A program made the translations under genes and the position numbers. From Deroplatys truncata (Eukaryota > Arthropoda > Insecta > Mantodea > Mantidae), in the NCBI GenBank assembly GCA_030765065.1, contig CM060975.1:199797007-199861006 (forward strand): DNA of 64,000 nt, given 5' to 3'. Positions 1 to 11,652 of this stretch are shown piece by piece. Below the pieces are notes generated by a model. The model was not told where the DNA came from and made no database searches. It was given only the letters and a program-made list of their open reading frames with translations. Every line of letters begins with the position of its first letter. The first letter of the stretch is position 1.

Positions 1-860
1 TTGAAATTTTAAATGGGAGGATGGGTTGTTTAAGGTACCATTGGATAGTACTTTTAAAATGAAACAATCTTTCCCAAAATCTTTTTCTATCTTCTAATGT
101 TTACACAAATGAAAGACAAAGGTAAACATATTATTGACACCTGAGAAATGCTGTACGTACCGATGGTTATGATTGCGAACACTCACTCTAAATGTTCAAA
201 ATGATCACCACCCTGTGCTACACAACGTTGTGATCTACTCCTAACGTCATTGATGGCATGGAGAAATTCATCACTGCTAAGAGACGCATAGGCTGCTCGA
301 ATTCTTTTATTCATATCTTGTCTAGTTATAGGATTGGTATACAATGTCCTTAATTTTGCCCCATAAGGAGAAGTCGTTTGGTGTTAAGTCAGGAGACGTA
401 CTGGTCCTCCTCGTCCAATCCACCGTCCAGAAATCAACTGGTCAAGAACTTACCAAGCCTAAGGGAAAAGTGAGCCGGACAGCCATCCTGTTAAAGCCAC
501 ATCCGTAACCGTACAACCAAAGGAACACCATCAACCAAACGGTGCAAAACGTTGACGAGGAAGTCTATTGTTCATTTGTGAGTAAACATTACAAGATAGC
601 AAAAAAAAGGTTTGGGGTAAGAGTTGTTTCATTTTAAATGTACTATTTAATGTTATCTTAAACAACCCATGTTCCCATTTAAAATTTCAAAGTGACCAGT
701 AGTATCCCTACTTCCGGTTTGTTCCGGAAAACGGAAATACCGCCAATTGATTCCTTACATAGGTTTTGTTATCAACTTGTTTTTGCAAATACAAGAATCT
801 CGAAGTTTTAGAGAAAAACGGCTCATACGGGTGCTCTGGGACACCCTGTATACCACATTA
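1..860 (-). mobile_element. Tc1/mariner-like DNA transposon remnant with long inverted repeats
   Basis: Bases 1-110 and 582-690 are imperfect reverse complements (about 85-90% by eye). The right arm runs on to about 860, where it ends in GGACACCCTGTATA, a terminus common in insect IS630/Tc1-type elements. The matching left arm must continue outside the window. Between the arms lies a broken transposase C-terminus on the minus strand. The target duplication (expected TA) cannot be confirmed because the left end is missing. Confidence 0.7.
183..470 (-). pseudogene. IS630/Tc1-like transposase, C-terminal fragment
   Basis: Read on the minus strand, one frame gives GRWIGRGGP. A shifted frame gives SPDLTPNDFSLWGKIKDIVY, the usual block around the third catalytic acidic residue of DDE transposases of this superfamily. 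After in-frame stops, a further frame gives a tail ending GGDHFEHLE followed by a stop at 183-185, as in many insect members. At least two frameshifts and internal stops make it non-functional. The N-terminal half, with the helix-turn-helix and first catalytic Asp, is absent; the left and right arms simply flank this piece. The family call rests on motif order recalled from the superfamily, not on a search. Confidence 0.75.
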
Positions 861-1110
861 ATATTTTACCGTATACAAAAGCATGCTTTCCTTGATGACA
901 TAAGAAAATATGTTTGAGGAAGAAACGAGAGATCAATTTTCCGTATCGCAATGGGTGTTTCTTATGTCTTGTGTTTCTGGTATGTCATACAGAGACTCCT
1001 GGAGGCCACTGAAGACGTCGTAACAAACAACGTTTCTTCGGAAAGGGGGAGCTGTAAGAAGAAACTCAAACGTTAATCCATAAATATGCTCTAAGGATAG
1101 TCATATTTTT
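861..1110. other. Anonymous spacer
   Basis: Between the transposon end and the first H copy. No repeat or coding pattern recognised. Confidence 0.4.
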
Positions 1111-2880
1111 ACTTTCTCTACTACGTACAGTAAGTAGGGGAAGTATTGTATTCCACCCAAAAATTCGATACCGAGATTTCACCGGAAATATATGTTTTGA
1201 GACCCCCTGAATCCAAAAAAAGATTTCTGGAAACATGTCCGTGTGTGTCTGTGTGTCTGTGTGTGTGTCTGTCTGTGAACAACATAACTCAGAAACGAAC
1301 AGTTGTATAAAAACCAAACTTGGTATTTGGGTTCAGTATCATCCACGAATGCAACACAAAGGTTTTCAAGAAAATCCCCCCACACCAGATTACCCTTTAC
1401 ATGGAAGATTTTTCGAAAATTTTAATTTTCTCAAAAATGGCTATAACGATTTTGATTAAAATATATGTTTAAGACATGTTTATGACAAATAAAATGTATA
1501 TCTTGAATTTTCTGGGAATGTCTCCAAAAGTATTCTTCATTGTGAACGACTTTTGCATAACTGGTAAACCATAAGAGATAGACAAAATTTTACTACACAA
1601 ACAATGTAGATCGCGTTGAAATGCATAATTTATGTCATATATATATTTTTTGTTGAGTGAACCATTTTCGAGATATTGCTTGTTATTCCCTTATATTACT
1701 TTCTCTACTACGTATAGTAAGTAGGGGAAGTATTGCATTCCACCCAAAAATTCGATACCGAGATTTCACCGGAAATACATGTTTTGAGACCTCCTGAATC
1801 CAAAAAAAGCATTTTTGGAAACATGTCCGTGTGTGTGTGTGTGTGTCTCCGTGTGTGTGTGTGTCTGTGAACAGCATAACTCAAAAATGAACAGTCGGAT
1901 AAGCACCAAACTTGGTATTTAGGTTCAGTATCTTCCAGAGATGCGACACGAAGATTTTCAAGAAAATCCCCCCACCCCAGATTACCCTTTACATGGAGGA
2001 TTTTTCGAAAATTTTAATTTTCTCAAAAATGGTTCTAACGATTTTGATTAAAATATCATATGTTTAAGATAATGTCATGAGAAATGAAATCTATATCTCG
2101 AATTTTCTGGGAATGTCTCCAAAACGAGAGAACGACTTTTGCATAACTGGTAAACCATAAGAGATAGACAAAATTTTACTACACAAAAAATGCAGATCCC
2201 GTTAAAATACACAACTTATGTCATATACATTTCTTTTGTTGAGTGAACCGTTTTCGAGATATTGCTTGTTATTTCCTTAAATTTTCCAATACTTATACTT
2301 TTTCTCAAATTCGTTATTCATTTTTTTATGTCCTGGACATGCAAAGAGAATGGAATGCGCCACATAGCAACCAGCGTTAAAATATTTGACTATCGCTTAA
2401 AAGTTACGATATTTCCCTTGCATCTACAAGAAAATTACCAGTAAGATTGACATCTCGATATCTCGATTAACTTGAAGCATATGGAGAATAGGCGCTTGTA
2501 AACTTAGATTGTACAAGAGTAGAGAAAGTCATGTGAGTGTAACACATCAGATTTTTTTTCAATACTTATTTTCTCAAATGGGAATTCGTTATTCATTTTT
2601 TTTGTCTTGGATATGCAAAGAGTATTAATCTGTGGGAAAGGGAATGGTGCTGCACCTAGCAACCAGCTATTAAGAGATATGTATGTGCTTAAAGGCTACT
2701 GTATTTCCAAATTGCCCTTGTAAATATATTATCCCCTTACATCTACAGGAAAATTAGCAATAAGATAGACTCTGCCAATTTTTGTCTCGATTAACATGAA
2801 GTAGATGGAGTATAAGCGTTTGTAAAAATAGTTTGTACAAGAGTAGAGATAGTCATGTGAGTGTAACACATCATATTTTT
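1111..2880 (+). mobile_element. H element 1 (A subfamily, long form), split by H2
   Basis: The 5' part is 1111-1697 and the 3' part is 2557-2880. It starts ACTTTCTCTACTACG and has the GT/CT-rich tract at 1228-1277. It resumes at 2560 with the sequence that follows the same breakpoint in the uninterrupted copy at 29330. The 3' end has the sub-terminal motif (one mismatch, AGTAGAGATAGT) and the hairpin ATGTG/CACAT. It belongs to the roughly 940-bp form with about 90 extra bp in the 3' half. Confidence 0.85.
1698..2556 (+). mobile_element. H element 2 (A subfamily), complete, nested in H1
   Basis: About 859 bp, from ACTTTCTCTACT to the hairpin and CAGATTTTT. Its position inside H1 fixes both ends to within the T-runs that flank them. 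No target duplication is seen. The GT-rich tract is at 1828-1867. Short open frames within it are compositional and shared by decayed copies, so they are not genes. Confidence 0.9.
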
Positions 2881-2884
2881 TAAT

Positions 2885-4552
2885 TTTTAGAGTTCTTTCA
2901 ACTTGCTGAAAATATATGCAAAAATGTAGTTCATACCTCCACATTACTGTTTGTTTCCATTAATTTCCAGTTATTTAAATTGGTGAATTTGAACCTTTAG
3001 CATGAATCTAGTATTTTAAATTATTTCTACCTTGAACAATAAATACAGGGAATAAAAGTCATTAGGATCGATGTATTTGTACCGTTATTATCTTTATCAT
3101 ACCGCATAGTTTGATTTGCTTATACGTCTCGAGTCGTCACTGCTGTATACTATTGTGTGTGCCTGCAGCACTTCTTGACTAGCATTTCGAGCTTACCTAC
3201 CCTACTATTAAAGGTGAACCAGGCAGTCCTACTGTGAGGGTGTATGGTCTATATTGTCTTTGGAAAGTGGGTTTCGTTTTGTTACGTGGATATTCGGCGG
3301 ACTACTGCGTTAAAGATTTCTTCTCCGAGATGTTTTGCTACGGCGTCATGCAAGGAGAGCTATCTGTAGATGAGTGTGTACGACAGAGAAAGGGAGAGAG
3401 TGTGTGAGTGTTAAATAATTAACCTAAATTGCAATGGTGATTCACGTTCTGTTTTAAGGACACTGAAATGTCATTAAGAACCTAAAGAGCCTCACACATG
3501 ACACTAATTTAAATACTGGTTACACAATAATTACTGAATGAATGGTAACCAAATTTGGATTGATTATGCTTTAAGTGCTTGCTTCTGAAAATAATGATTA
3601 TAAAAACAATAAGTTAACGCTCGCTTAAAGTGGTGCAGAAGTGAATAAGTGATACCCTGTTTCGTAACTCAAAATTCGCAACTCATACTTTAGATGCACT
3701 TTCCACCTATGATTTTGTAGCTATGATCACCATCTTTTCTATAAATAATGTAAAATCTAATTTTATACCATGAAGAAATACTTTTCCAATATATGTTACC
3801 TGTTGAAAATAAAAAATCATTAAGTTTGTACAACATAAAAAGGCCACTATTTTTTTTTCATAAGTAGATTTTATTCTTACGTTTATATACAAGTCTTAAA
3901 AAAATATTCTGACATTTCCCAGAAATATGCAGTAAACATTTCATTTTTATATACACAATGGTCGTAGTAATACACCGCCATGTTAAAATTGGCAATTTCA
4001 ATGGCTAAATTGGTAAATAAGTCTAATGATATGTCATTTTACAGCTGAATATTTTGTTTGTATCACATAAAAAATGAGAAATAAAATTTTTGAAGTATCT
4101 CGATCTCCCATGTTCTTAATTCAGTATTGTATTTTAACTTTTTCCATCACGTCCCTATTACGTATACGTAGTACGTATTTTTGGCGAAAGTACCTGTTAA
4201 TGTAAATAGGGATTTTCAGAAATTCCATTTTAGCCGTTTAATCCGGGAAAACAATCGATGTTTAGTTCCATAGTTGTACATATTTCGTCAAAATATTTAA
4301 ATTATCCATTTTTGTGTACTGCAGTAGCACAGGAAATGATAATAGCTGAATTCAGATTTTAGCAAGAGAGTTTAATGCACGGATGAAGAATGAACTGGTG
4401 AAACCTTGGGAGTAAGCTCAGTGAGTGCAGCTCAACGAGAATTTCGTATTATAAGCCATTTTACTTGTCTTTACGTGGACCATTGATTGAAACTCGCTTA
4501 GAAGTATATTTTTGATTACTAAATATAAGAAAAGAGTTCGCAACATTTTAAC
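2885..4552. other. Unannotated AT-rich stretch
   Basis: About 1.7 kb with no convincing coding frame, terminal repeat or tRNA-like promoter. Nothing recognised. Confidence 0.4.
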
Positions 4553-4555
4553 AAA

Positions 4556-6208
4556 AAAATCTGATGTGATATATTCACATGACTTTCTCTACCCTCTAAC
4601 GTTTTTTAATGAGTGTAGAAACCATTCTTACTAAAACTTATTTTTATATCTACTGCGTTTTAATCCAAATAAACATTTTCAGTAATAGCTACGTTACACA
4701 TTTAGTTATAGATACAGAGAAAAGAATGGTAGTCAAATTTACTGGACGCTATATCTGTCCTTAAAATTCCATACTGTTTCCATGCAACCGCGAGAAATAA
4801 CTGAATGTTGAAAGGACTTTAAAGAATGACCAAGAAATGGACAATTCGAACCATTAATAACGGAATATCTCAGAAATGACTTATGCCACAAAAAACCTAT
4901 TTTAAATAAATGTCTATCGTTTAACGTTTACCATCTATACAAGATTATACAGAATTCCTGCCGAATGAAGAGGACTTCAAGACTATTCCCAGAAAAGTCA
5001 AGTTATACATTTATTTGGCATGCAAATATCTTTCATATACGGTATTTTAATCAAAATCGTTTTCGAAAAATGTACCATGTAAAGTTTGTTGGGTGTGGGG
5101 GATTTTCTTTAAAATCTTCATGTCGCATCCTTGGAAGATACTAAACGTAAATACCAAGTTTGGTACTTATCCGACGTTTTGTTTTAGAGTTATACTGTTC
5201 ACAGACACACACACACACACACACGGACCTTTTTCTAATTTTTACGTTCTCTACTACGTATAGTAATTAGGGGAAGAATTGTACTCCACCCAAAATTTCG
5301 ATACCGAGATTTCACCGGAAATACATGTTTTGAGACTCACTGAATCCAAAAAAAGCATTTTTGGAAACATGTCCGTGTGTGTCTGTGTGTCTGTGTGTCT
5401 GTGAACAGCATAACTCAAAAACGAAGAGTCAGATAAACACCACACTTGGTATTTAGGTTCAGTATCTTTCAGAGATGCGACACGAAGGTTTTCAAGAAAA
5501 TCCCCCCACCCAGACTACCCTTTACATAGAACATTTTTCGAAAATTTTAATTTTCTCAAAAACGACTCTAACGATTTTGATTAAAATATCATATGTTTAA
5601 GATATTGACATGACAAATAAAATGTATATCTCGAATTTTCTGGGAATGTCTCCAAAAGTATTCTTCATTATGAACGACTTTTTCATCACTGGTAAACCAT
5701 AAGAGATAGACAAAATTTTACTGCACGAAAAATGTAGATCGCGCTAAAATACACAATTTATGTCATATACATTTCTTTTGTTGAGTGAACCGTTTGCGAG
5801 ATATTGCTTGTTATTCCCTTAAATTTTCCAATACTTATACTTTTTCTCAAATTCGTTATTCATTTTTTTATGTCCTGGACATGCAAAGAGAATGGAATGC
5901 GCCACATAGCAACCAGCGTTAAAATATTTCACTATCGCTTAAAACCTACCATATTCCCCTTGCATCTACAAGAAAATTATCAATAAGATTGACATCTCGA
6001 TATCTCCATTAACATGAAGCATATGGAGATTAAGCGTTTTTTAAAAATAGTTTGTACAAGAGTAGAGAAAGTCATGTGAGTGTAACACATCAGATTTTTT
6101 TTATTGATTCAGTGAGCCTCAAAACATATATTTCCGGTGAAATCTCCACATCGAATTTTTGGGTAGAACACAATACTTCCCCTACTTAATATACCTAGTA
6201 GAGAAAGT
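4556..6208 (-). mobile_element. H element 3 (B subfamily), split by H4
   Basis: The 3' half (4556-5243) and 5' end (6100-6208) run on the minus strand. The hairpin stem ATGTG/CACAT is retained although its loop differs from subfamily A. The break falls in the A/T tract just downstream of the 5' block. The outer 5' terminus reads AGTAGAGAAAGT at 6197-6208. Confidence 0.85.
5244..6098 (+). mobile_element. H element 4 (A subfamily), complete, nested in H3
   Basis: Full-length copy of about 855 bp, starting ACGTTCTCTACTACG (one change from consensus) and ending with the intact hairpin and CAGATTTTT. It closely matches H2 throughout its 3' half, including a near-identical stretch around 5804-5986, which suggests both are recent. 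Confidence 0.9.
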
Positions 6209-6289
6209 AAAAAAAAAACTATTCTGTAACAAGTTCGCACTATCATAACCGTGGTTTTATTCAACAATGATTATTTACTTTGTCGCTTA

Positions 6290-6500
6290 TCTTGTTACCG
6301 AGGTTTCGCCGAAAATCACGTTTTGATATCTCTAATTAAACATATCAATTTTACAACAAAATCTGCGCGTGTGGGTGTGTCTATTAGCAGCATAATTTCA
6401 AAAATGAAATATCGGTTAAGTACCAAACTTGACATTCAAGTTCAGAGTCCTTCAAGGATGCGACACGAAGGTTTTAAATACCCACTTTTAACGCCCTTTA
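6290..6500 (+). mobile_element. H element fragment (5' region)
   Basis: Decayed 5' block: TTACCGAGGTTTCGCCG, a short GTGTGGGTGTGTC tract, then the conserved AGCATAATTTCAAAAATGAA and GATGCGACACGAAGGTTTT. The outer terminus is lost. Confidence 0.7.
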
Positions 6501-6520
6501 CATCTACGACTACGTTCTCT

Positions 6521-7135
6521 AATTAAGTACGTACTAAATATTTCTGATAGTTTATTTCTTATTTCTTATTTTTCTACTAGTTATCAATGTTTTTCAAAGA
6601 TTTGTCTTAGCGTTGCATAATGTTTTTAGAAACTCGTCACAGAGTTCCAGCACCAGTTCATCTAGGAAGCGTGTAACTGTTTCTGGAATTAACTTTTTTC
6701 TGTATTGAAAATGAGATGTGATAATCTCTTAGGGGCTATATTCGATACATGTAAGAAATCTTCTTGAAGGACATAAATAATGAGTTGTCTGTTTTGGCCA
6801 AACAGACCAAGTTTGGACATTTAAAATTGTTTCATTTCGGCTGCTCTGTGATAAAGATCTCGCTTCCGGACCACTAGTTTGAATCCCACTTCCCTGAAAC
6901 CAACAACACCAATAACCTAATTTCTTTCACCATGAAATCTTAGATACAGAAAAATTGCATTTTACAAATTGTAGGAACACTTTATGGACTGGTGGCGAAC
7001 TTCTATTAGGAGGGGACACTACACCAGAACGAGAATTTAATTGATTGCGAAAACTGTGCGGAAAGAAAGATTAAGTTGCATAGAATGGAATAAAAAATCA
7101 GTGAGCCAAGATATTCAGTAGCTTTTACTGTTTTG
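6521..7135. other. Unannotated stretch
   Basis: No recognisable element. A short TTATTTCTTATTTCTTATTT repeat lies near 6553-6575. Confidence 0.35.
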
Positions 7136-7139
7136 CAAA

Positions 7140-7808
7140 AAGATCCTAATTTAAAAACATCCAAAGATGCTAGAAGATTTTCAAGAAAATCCCTTCGTCC
7201 CAAGCTATCGTTTACATGAAACATTTTTGGAAATTTTTTTATAAAATTGCTGAATCGATTTTGATTAAACCACCATATATTAAAGATACTTGTATGACAA
7301 ATAAAATGTATATCTTGAATTTTCTGGGAATAGCCTGTGAAGTCCTCTTTGTTTAGAAAGAGTTTGTACAATCATATACAACCGGTAAACGTTAAACGAA
7401 AGACGAAAATGTGCTTCACAAAAAAATGCAGATATCTTTAAAACGCACAATTTATTTGTAAATAATTCTTATGGCATCAGAAATTTTCGAAATATCCGTT
7501 ATTAATGGTTCGATTTGTTCAATACTTTGTCATTCTTTTTAAGTCCCATGATTTTCAGTTATTTCTGGCGATTGCATGGAAAGAGTATAGAATTTTAAAT
7601 CCCGCGTGTAGCGTACAGTTCTTAAACATTTGACTATCATCGTTCTCTTTGTATCCTAACGAAATGTGTAATGTAATTATTTTTGAAAATGTTTATCTGG
7701 ATTAAAATGAAGTAAATAAAACAAAATTTCGTAATAACAATTCATATACCTATTAATAAGCGATAGAGGGTAAAGAAATTATGTGAATATGACACATCAA
7801 GATTTTTC
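7140..7808 (+). mobile_element. H element fragment (B subfamily, 3' two thirds)
   Basis: Begins in the internal GATTTTCAAGAAAATCCC block and runs to a degraded 3' end with GTGAATATGACACATCAAGA before a T-run. The open frame on the opposite strand is an accident of the repeat. Confidence 0.75.
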
Positions 7809-8421
7809 CCTTCCATAGCTCGTCACATATGACGTGTAAATTTACTCTAAATTCTTCTACTTTTTTTAACGATTACCCTCCTCTTTGTAGAGCTTATACC
7901 CCCAAGGACTTACAAGACAATGCCCTGGGTCGGTAGCCTATCGAAGAGCAAGAAAACTCTGGATTATAACACATCCAGGATGGATTATCAGCCCAATGCC
8001 TAGTATGATAGTGAAGAAGAAGGAAATGAAATATAGTGATAAAAGGGATGATAGGAAAATTCGCGGATCAAATTATCCAACCCATCATATAACTACCTAG
8101 TGACCGAGGAAAACCGCGAAAAAATCAAATTTACTCTACCTTGATTCCGATAAATATTTTGCCATTTTATATGTAACTCAGATCTTATTGTTTAGTTTGA
8201 AATTATTTATAAACTAAAGCATATAGTGAATAACTTAACATGGATCACTTTGCTATAATATACAATCTGCATATGTATGTGAATTTTTAGTGAGTCTAGA
8301 AAGTTGTGTGACTGCAATATGTCAATTTAAAAAATGCCAATAGAAATAAATTATTGCGCAGGCATACGTTGTTTCATTTATATGCCGCCTTTAACATCTA
8401 AGGTCATATCGGCTGCTTTAT
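7809..8421. other. Anonymous stretch with an H-like 3' end
   Basis: Mostly unrecognised. The segment 8270-8370 resembles 10020-10120, including the bases after the AGAAAGTTGTGTG motif (GCCAATA...AAA...TTGCGCAG). The two may be ends of another, older repeat that shares the H terminus. Confidence 0.35.
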
Positions 8422-9268
8422 ACTTTCTCTACCATGTCCCTAGTAGGTAGAGAAGGTATTGCATTCCACTAAAAAATTAGATATCGAGAATATTTCACCG
8501 GAAATACATATTGTGAGACCCCCTGAAACCAAATAAAGTGTTTTTAGAAAAAATGTCCATATGTGGCTGTATGTGCGTGCCTGTAAACAGCATAACTCAA
8601 AAACTAAAAGTCGGATAAATATCAAATTTGGTATTTAGGTTCAGTATCTTTCAAATATGCGACACAGATTTATAAAAATAATCCCCCCACCCCAAACTAC
8701 CCTTTACATGGAAAAATTTTTAATTTCTTTTATTTTCTAAAAAATGGTTCTAACGATTTTGATTAAAGTAACTAGATATTTACATGACAAATAAAATATA
8801 GGTATCTCATGAATTTTCTAGAAATAGTCCATGAAGTCCTCTTCATCCGGAAGGAATTTTGTATAATCTTGTATAATTCCTAATCGTTAAGCGATAGACG
8901 AAAACGTACTGCAGAAGTAATGTGGGTCTCTTTAAAACACACAGTTTATTTCAAATGATTTTTTGTGGCATAAGACATTTCTGAGATTTTGCTATTAAAG
9001 GTTCCAATTGTTCATTTCTTAAAGTCCTGATAACATCCAGTTTTTCTCACGATTGCATGGAAAAAGTATGGAATTTTAGGACCAGCAAATAACGTCCAGT
9101 TCTTACCCATTTGACTATCGCTGTTCGCTTTGTATCTATAATGAAATATGTAATGTAGGTATTTCTGCAAAGGTTTATTTGGATTAAAATGTAGTAGACA
9201 GAAAAATAAGCGTTAGTAAGAATTGGTTGTATACCCACTAATAAAGGAATGTATCACATTAGATTTTT
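8422..9268 (+). mobile_element. H element 7 (B subfamily), near-complete
   Basis: Starts ACTTTCTCTACCATG and ends at GTATCACATTAGATTTTT, about 847 bp. The sub-terminal 3' motif AGTAGAGAAAGT has been deleted, along with one hairpin arm. The remaining body aligns with the B copies at 42852 and 14484. Confidence 0.85.
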
Positions 9269-9384
9269 ACTTTGGAACAATTGCTCATCAGCAATGATAT
9301 TCAAGCTCTTAAACTTGTGTTAAGCTTTGGGTTGGTATTACTTCTGGTTATTGCATTAAATTCATACACACATTCACACTCTCA

Positions 9385-9505
9385 GACTCTAGGGAGAACG
9401 GGAGTATTCTTGGTTAAAGAAAAATTCCCATCCTCCAGCCAAGATACGAACCCGCAACCGCTGGATTTGGAGGTTATCATGCTAACCTCCAGACCACAGA
9501 GGCAG
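9385..9505 (-). mobile_element. tRNA-derived SINE fragment (S2-like)
   Basis: On the minus strand, GCGGTTGCGGGTTCGTATCT is a good RNA polymerase III B-box context. Upstream lies GAGGTTAGCATGATAACCTCC, and the tail reads GGATGGGAATTTTT. The + strand copy at 42477 has the same arrangement (GCTAACATGTTAGCTTCC, then TCGTGTTCAATTCCC). Confidence 0.65.
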
Positions 9506-9768
9506 TATGATAGTGAATAACTTAAGGTGGATGGAAGTATCACTCTTTTGAATGAATGATTAACATACAATGCATATACTGTAAGCTTGAGGAGAAAACG
9601 TTTGCGGGGTTTTCTGCTCTCCGGAAGAATGATGGGGAGGGGATAGTACCACGTGGTAGCTCACGATGATGTCATAAATAGATCTACTATCTACATTAAA
9701 ACATCGCGCAACGTTAGCATTCCAACGTGTTTCACTTGGAGCAGTTTCTAGTTATTAAGTTATTTACA

Positions 9769-9930
9769 ATGCCCAGTAAGAAAGAAAGAACTTTACACAG
9801 TTAAGCCCGAGAAATAGTTGCTAACGTTGTTAAAATCTATGACGAGGAAAATAAACAAAAGCAACTGGTCATTCAGTATTACTAGCAGAAGAATGTATGT
9901 TTTCTAAGAGGCCTTAACTCTTGTTGGTAT
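9769..9930 (+). pseudogene. IS630/Tc1-like transposase, N-terminal fragment
   Basis: Starts MPSKKERTLHS, a stop, then AREIVANVVKIYDEENKQ. This resembles the N-terminus of a common arthropod transposase family that begins with a basic stretch and a (R)TLxSxAREIVxNVxKxF motif ahead of the helix-turn-helix. The stop at codon 12 and the loss of everything after about 50 codons make it a relic. No catalytic core is nearby. Confidence 0.6.
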
Positions 9931-10029
9931 GTTGAAAGTAGAGCCGTAGTCTTTCACAGATAGCGCTAGAATTGTTGATGTCAACACATTCCTTACAGAC
10001 ACATTCTCGTCAGAGGAACACAGTACGTA

Positions 10030-10086
10030 TGTGGATTTGTAGTGGATAGAGAAAGTTGTGTGTTTGTAACATACAAGAGTTTTTTA
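10030..10086 (+). mobile_element. H-like 3' end fragment
   Basis: GGATAGAGAAAGTTGTGTG followed by GTAACATACAAGAGTTTTTT is a degenerate sub-terminal motif plus hairpin. Only the last 60 bp are present. Confidence 0.5.
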
Positions 10087-10385
10087 AAGCCAATATAAAG
10101 AAACTGTTGCGCAGACCTTGGATAGTTTAAATTACTGTTCTAGAACTAAGTTATGTTGTACACGTGTTGAATTTATCACTTTTAAGGATATCATGTATGA
10201 AAATGTTTAATTTTAAGTGAACTATATACCCAGTGGTCTAATAAGCGCACACACCCATTTCATTTCTTGATATCTAAAGCTCTTCTGAAAGAAATTCAAA
10301 TTAGAAACTATGGTAAATGCGCATCCTGAATAATGAGGAATGCTTAAAAACAGCTGAGAAGATGGACCTGGGCATCATCAGTATG

Positions 10386-10782
10386 TACAGTCGAGTGAAA
10401 AAAGTGTCGATTCCTTTGGTTACTTTTAGTGTTTTCCATTCTTGAATGTTGGCAGAATCTCTTCAACATTTGTGTTCCGCGTCTGCCTTAGGTGAGCTTT
10501 TCTCTAATTGGTTTTAGCTGAAGTCCGATATGCTAGTACTACCTTATGAAGAATGGTCAAACCTAGCTATGCGATGAGAGGGGTAGAGAAACGGTATTAT
10601 ATGTCTCCCAAAGACTGTCCATACCAGCCCTGAATGAGTCCGGCTCTTATTGGTTCGTCATTCAAGCATTAACCTCTGTAACCAAAAGAGGGATGGAAGG
10701 CTCGGCATAGGCGTGTTCATTATTGATTGCCAGTTTAAACCGTGGTTCCTCATATCGGCACGCTCTTTTGCACCCGAATGTA
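10386..10782 (-). mobile_element. Tc1/mariner-like MITE, copy 1
   Basis: 397 bp with terminal inverted repeats: it starts TACAGTCGAGTGAAAAAA and ends TTTTGCACCCGAATGTA. The interior matches 38909-39339 in reverse orientation, sharing for example AACCTCTGTAACC, the TTATTGGTTCGxCATTCAAGCATTAA core and TTCCATTCTTGAATGTTGGCAGAA. It has no coding capacity. Confidence 0.7.
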
Positions 10783-11652
10783 CCTACTCTAGGGAGCCGC
10801 TTTGCCTGCTCCGCTCCCGTTAGCGTCTGCCACAAGGAAATCTGAGCAGCAGGCCGGTTTGTAAACACAGTGGCGTTTCTTGTAACTGCCGGGAATATAT
10901 TTCTGATACAAATTGAATTATAGTGTTCTAATCATATTTTGTTATGGAAGTATATTGCGTATATGATACTATCATTATCATCATCATTAAATAATACAAT
11001 TAGCAATGTTCAATATGGCGAGATATGATTAATTTGTGCATTGCATCCTAGGAGGGATTATACCAGCAATGAATAATAAACTATTGAATAAAACATGACA
11101 AAATAAACAACTTGTGAGTCTGATCAGTATGAACAAATTCAGTAATAGCATATAATTACAGTATAAAATGTACTGGACTTACGTCCACGAACATTGTACA
11201 TTTTAGTTGTTTCATAAAGGTGATATTTCTTCCCCTTGGAATGCTTCATACCGATTCGCTTGACATGATGAATAATGGCACTGTGGATTATTACAAATTA
11301 AACACTATACACCATTATATTTTATGTAATAAAATATGTTTTCTCCCAAACAGGGTTGAACCTAGTTGGTGTTGTTGACATAGCTTTGACGTACTGTCCT
11401 TCTTGGTAAATGAAAACTACCCGATAGAACCGTCGCTGCGCTGAGGGAGGGTATGAATGATTTCAACATTTTCCTCTTTGCTCCTCTTTCAGTTGCTCCC
11501 ATCACGTTTATGTACTGAACAGGCAAGCTCCCAACCGTTCTGCTCAGTACTTGACGTTAGCGCTTTACCACGGATGCCATTTGGAGCTTTATAAATGACC
11601 GATATTAAGTCTACTTTATGAAAGTATGAAGTGTAGACGTAATAAAACAAAC
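10783..11652. other. Unannotated stretch
   Basis: No element recognised. It contains a moderately GC-rich segment at 10790-10870 and AT-rich sequence after that. Confidence 0.35.

Noticed and set aside
7006-7371. 121-codon minus-strand frame
   Set aside because: Mostly overlaps an H-B fragment in antisense and has no domain.
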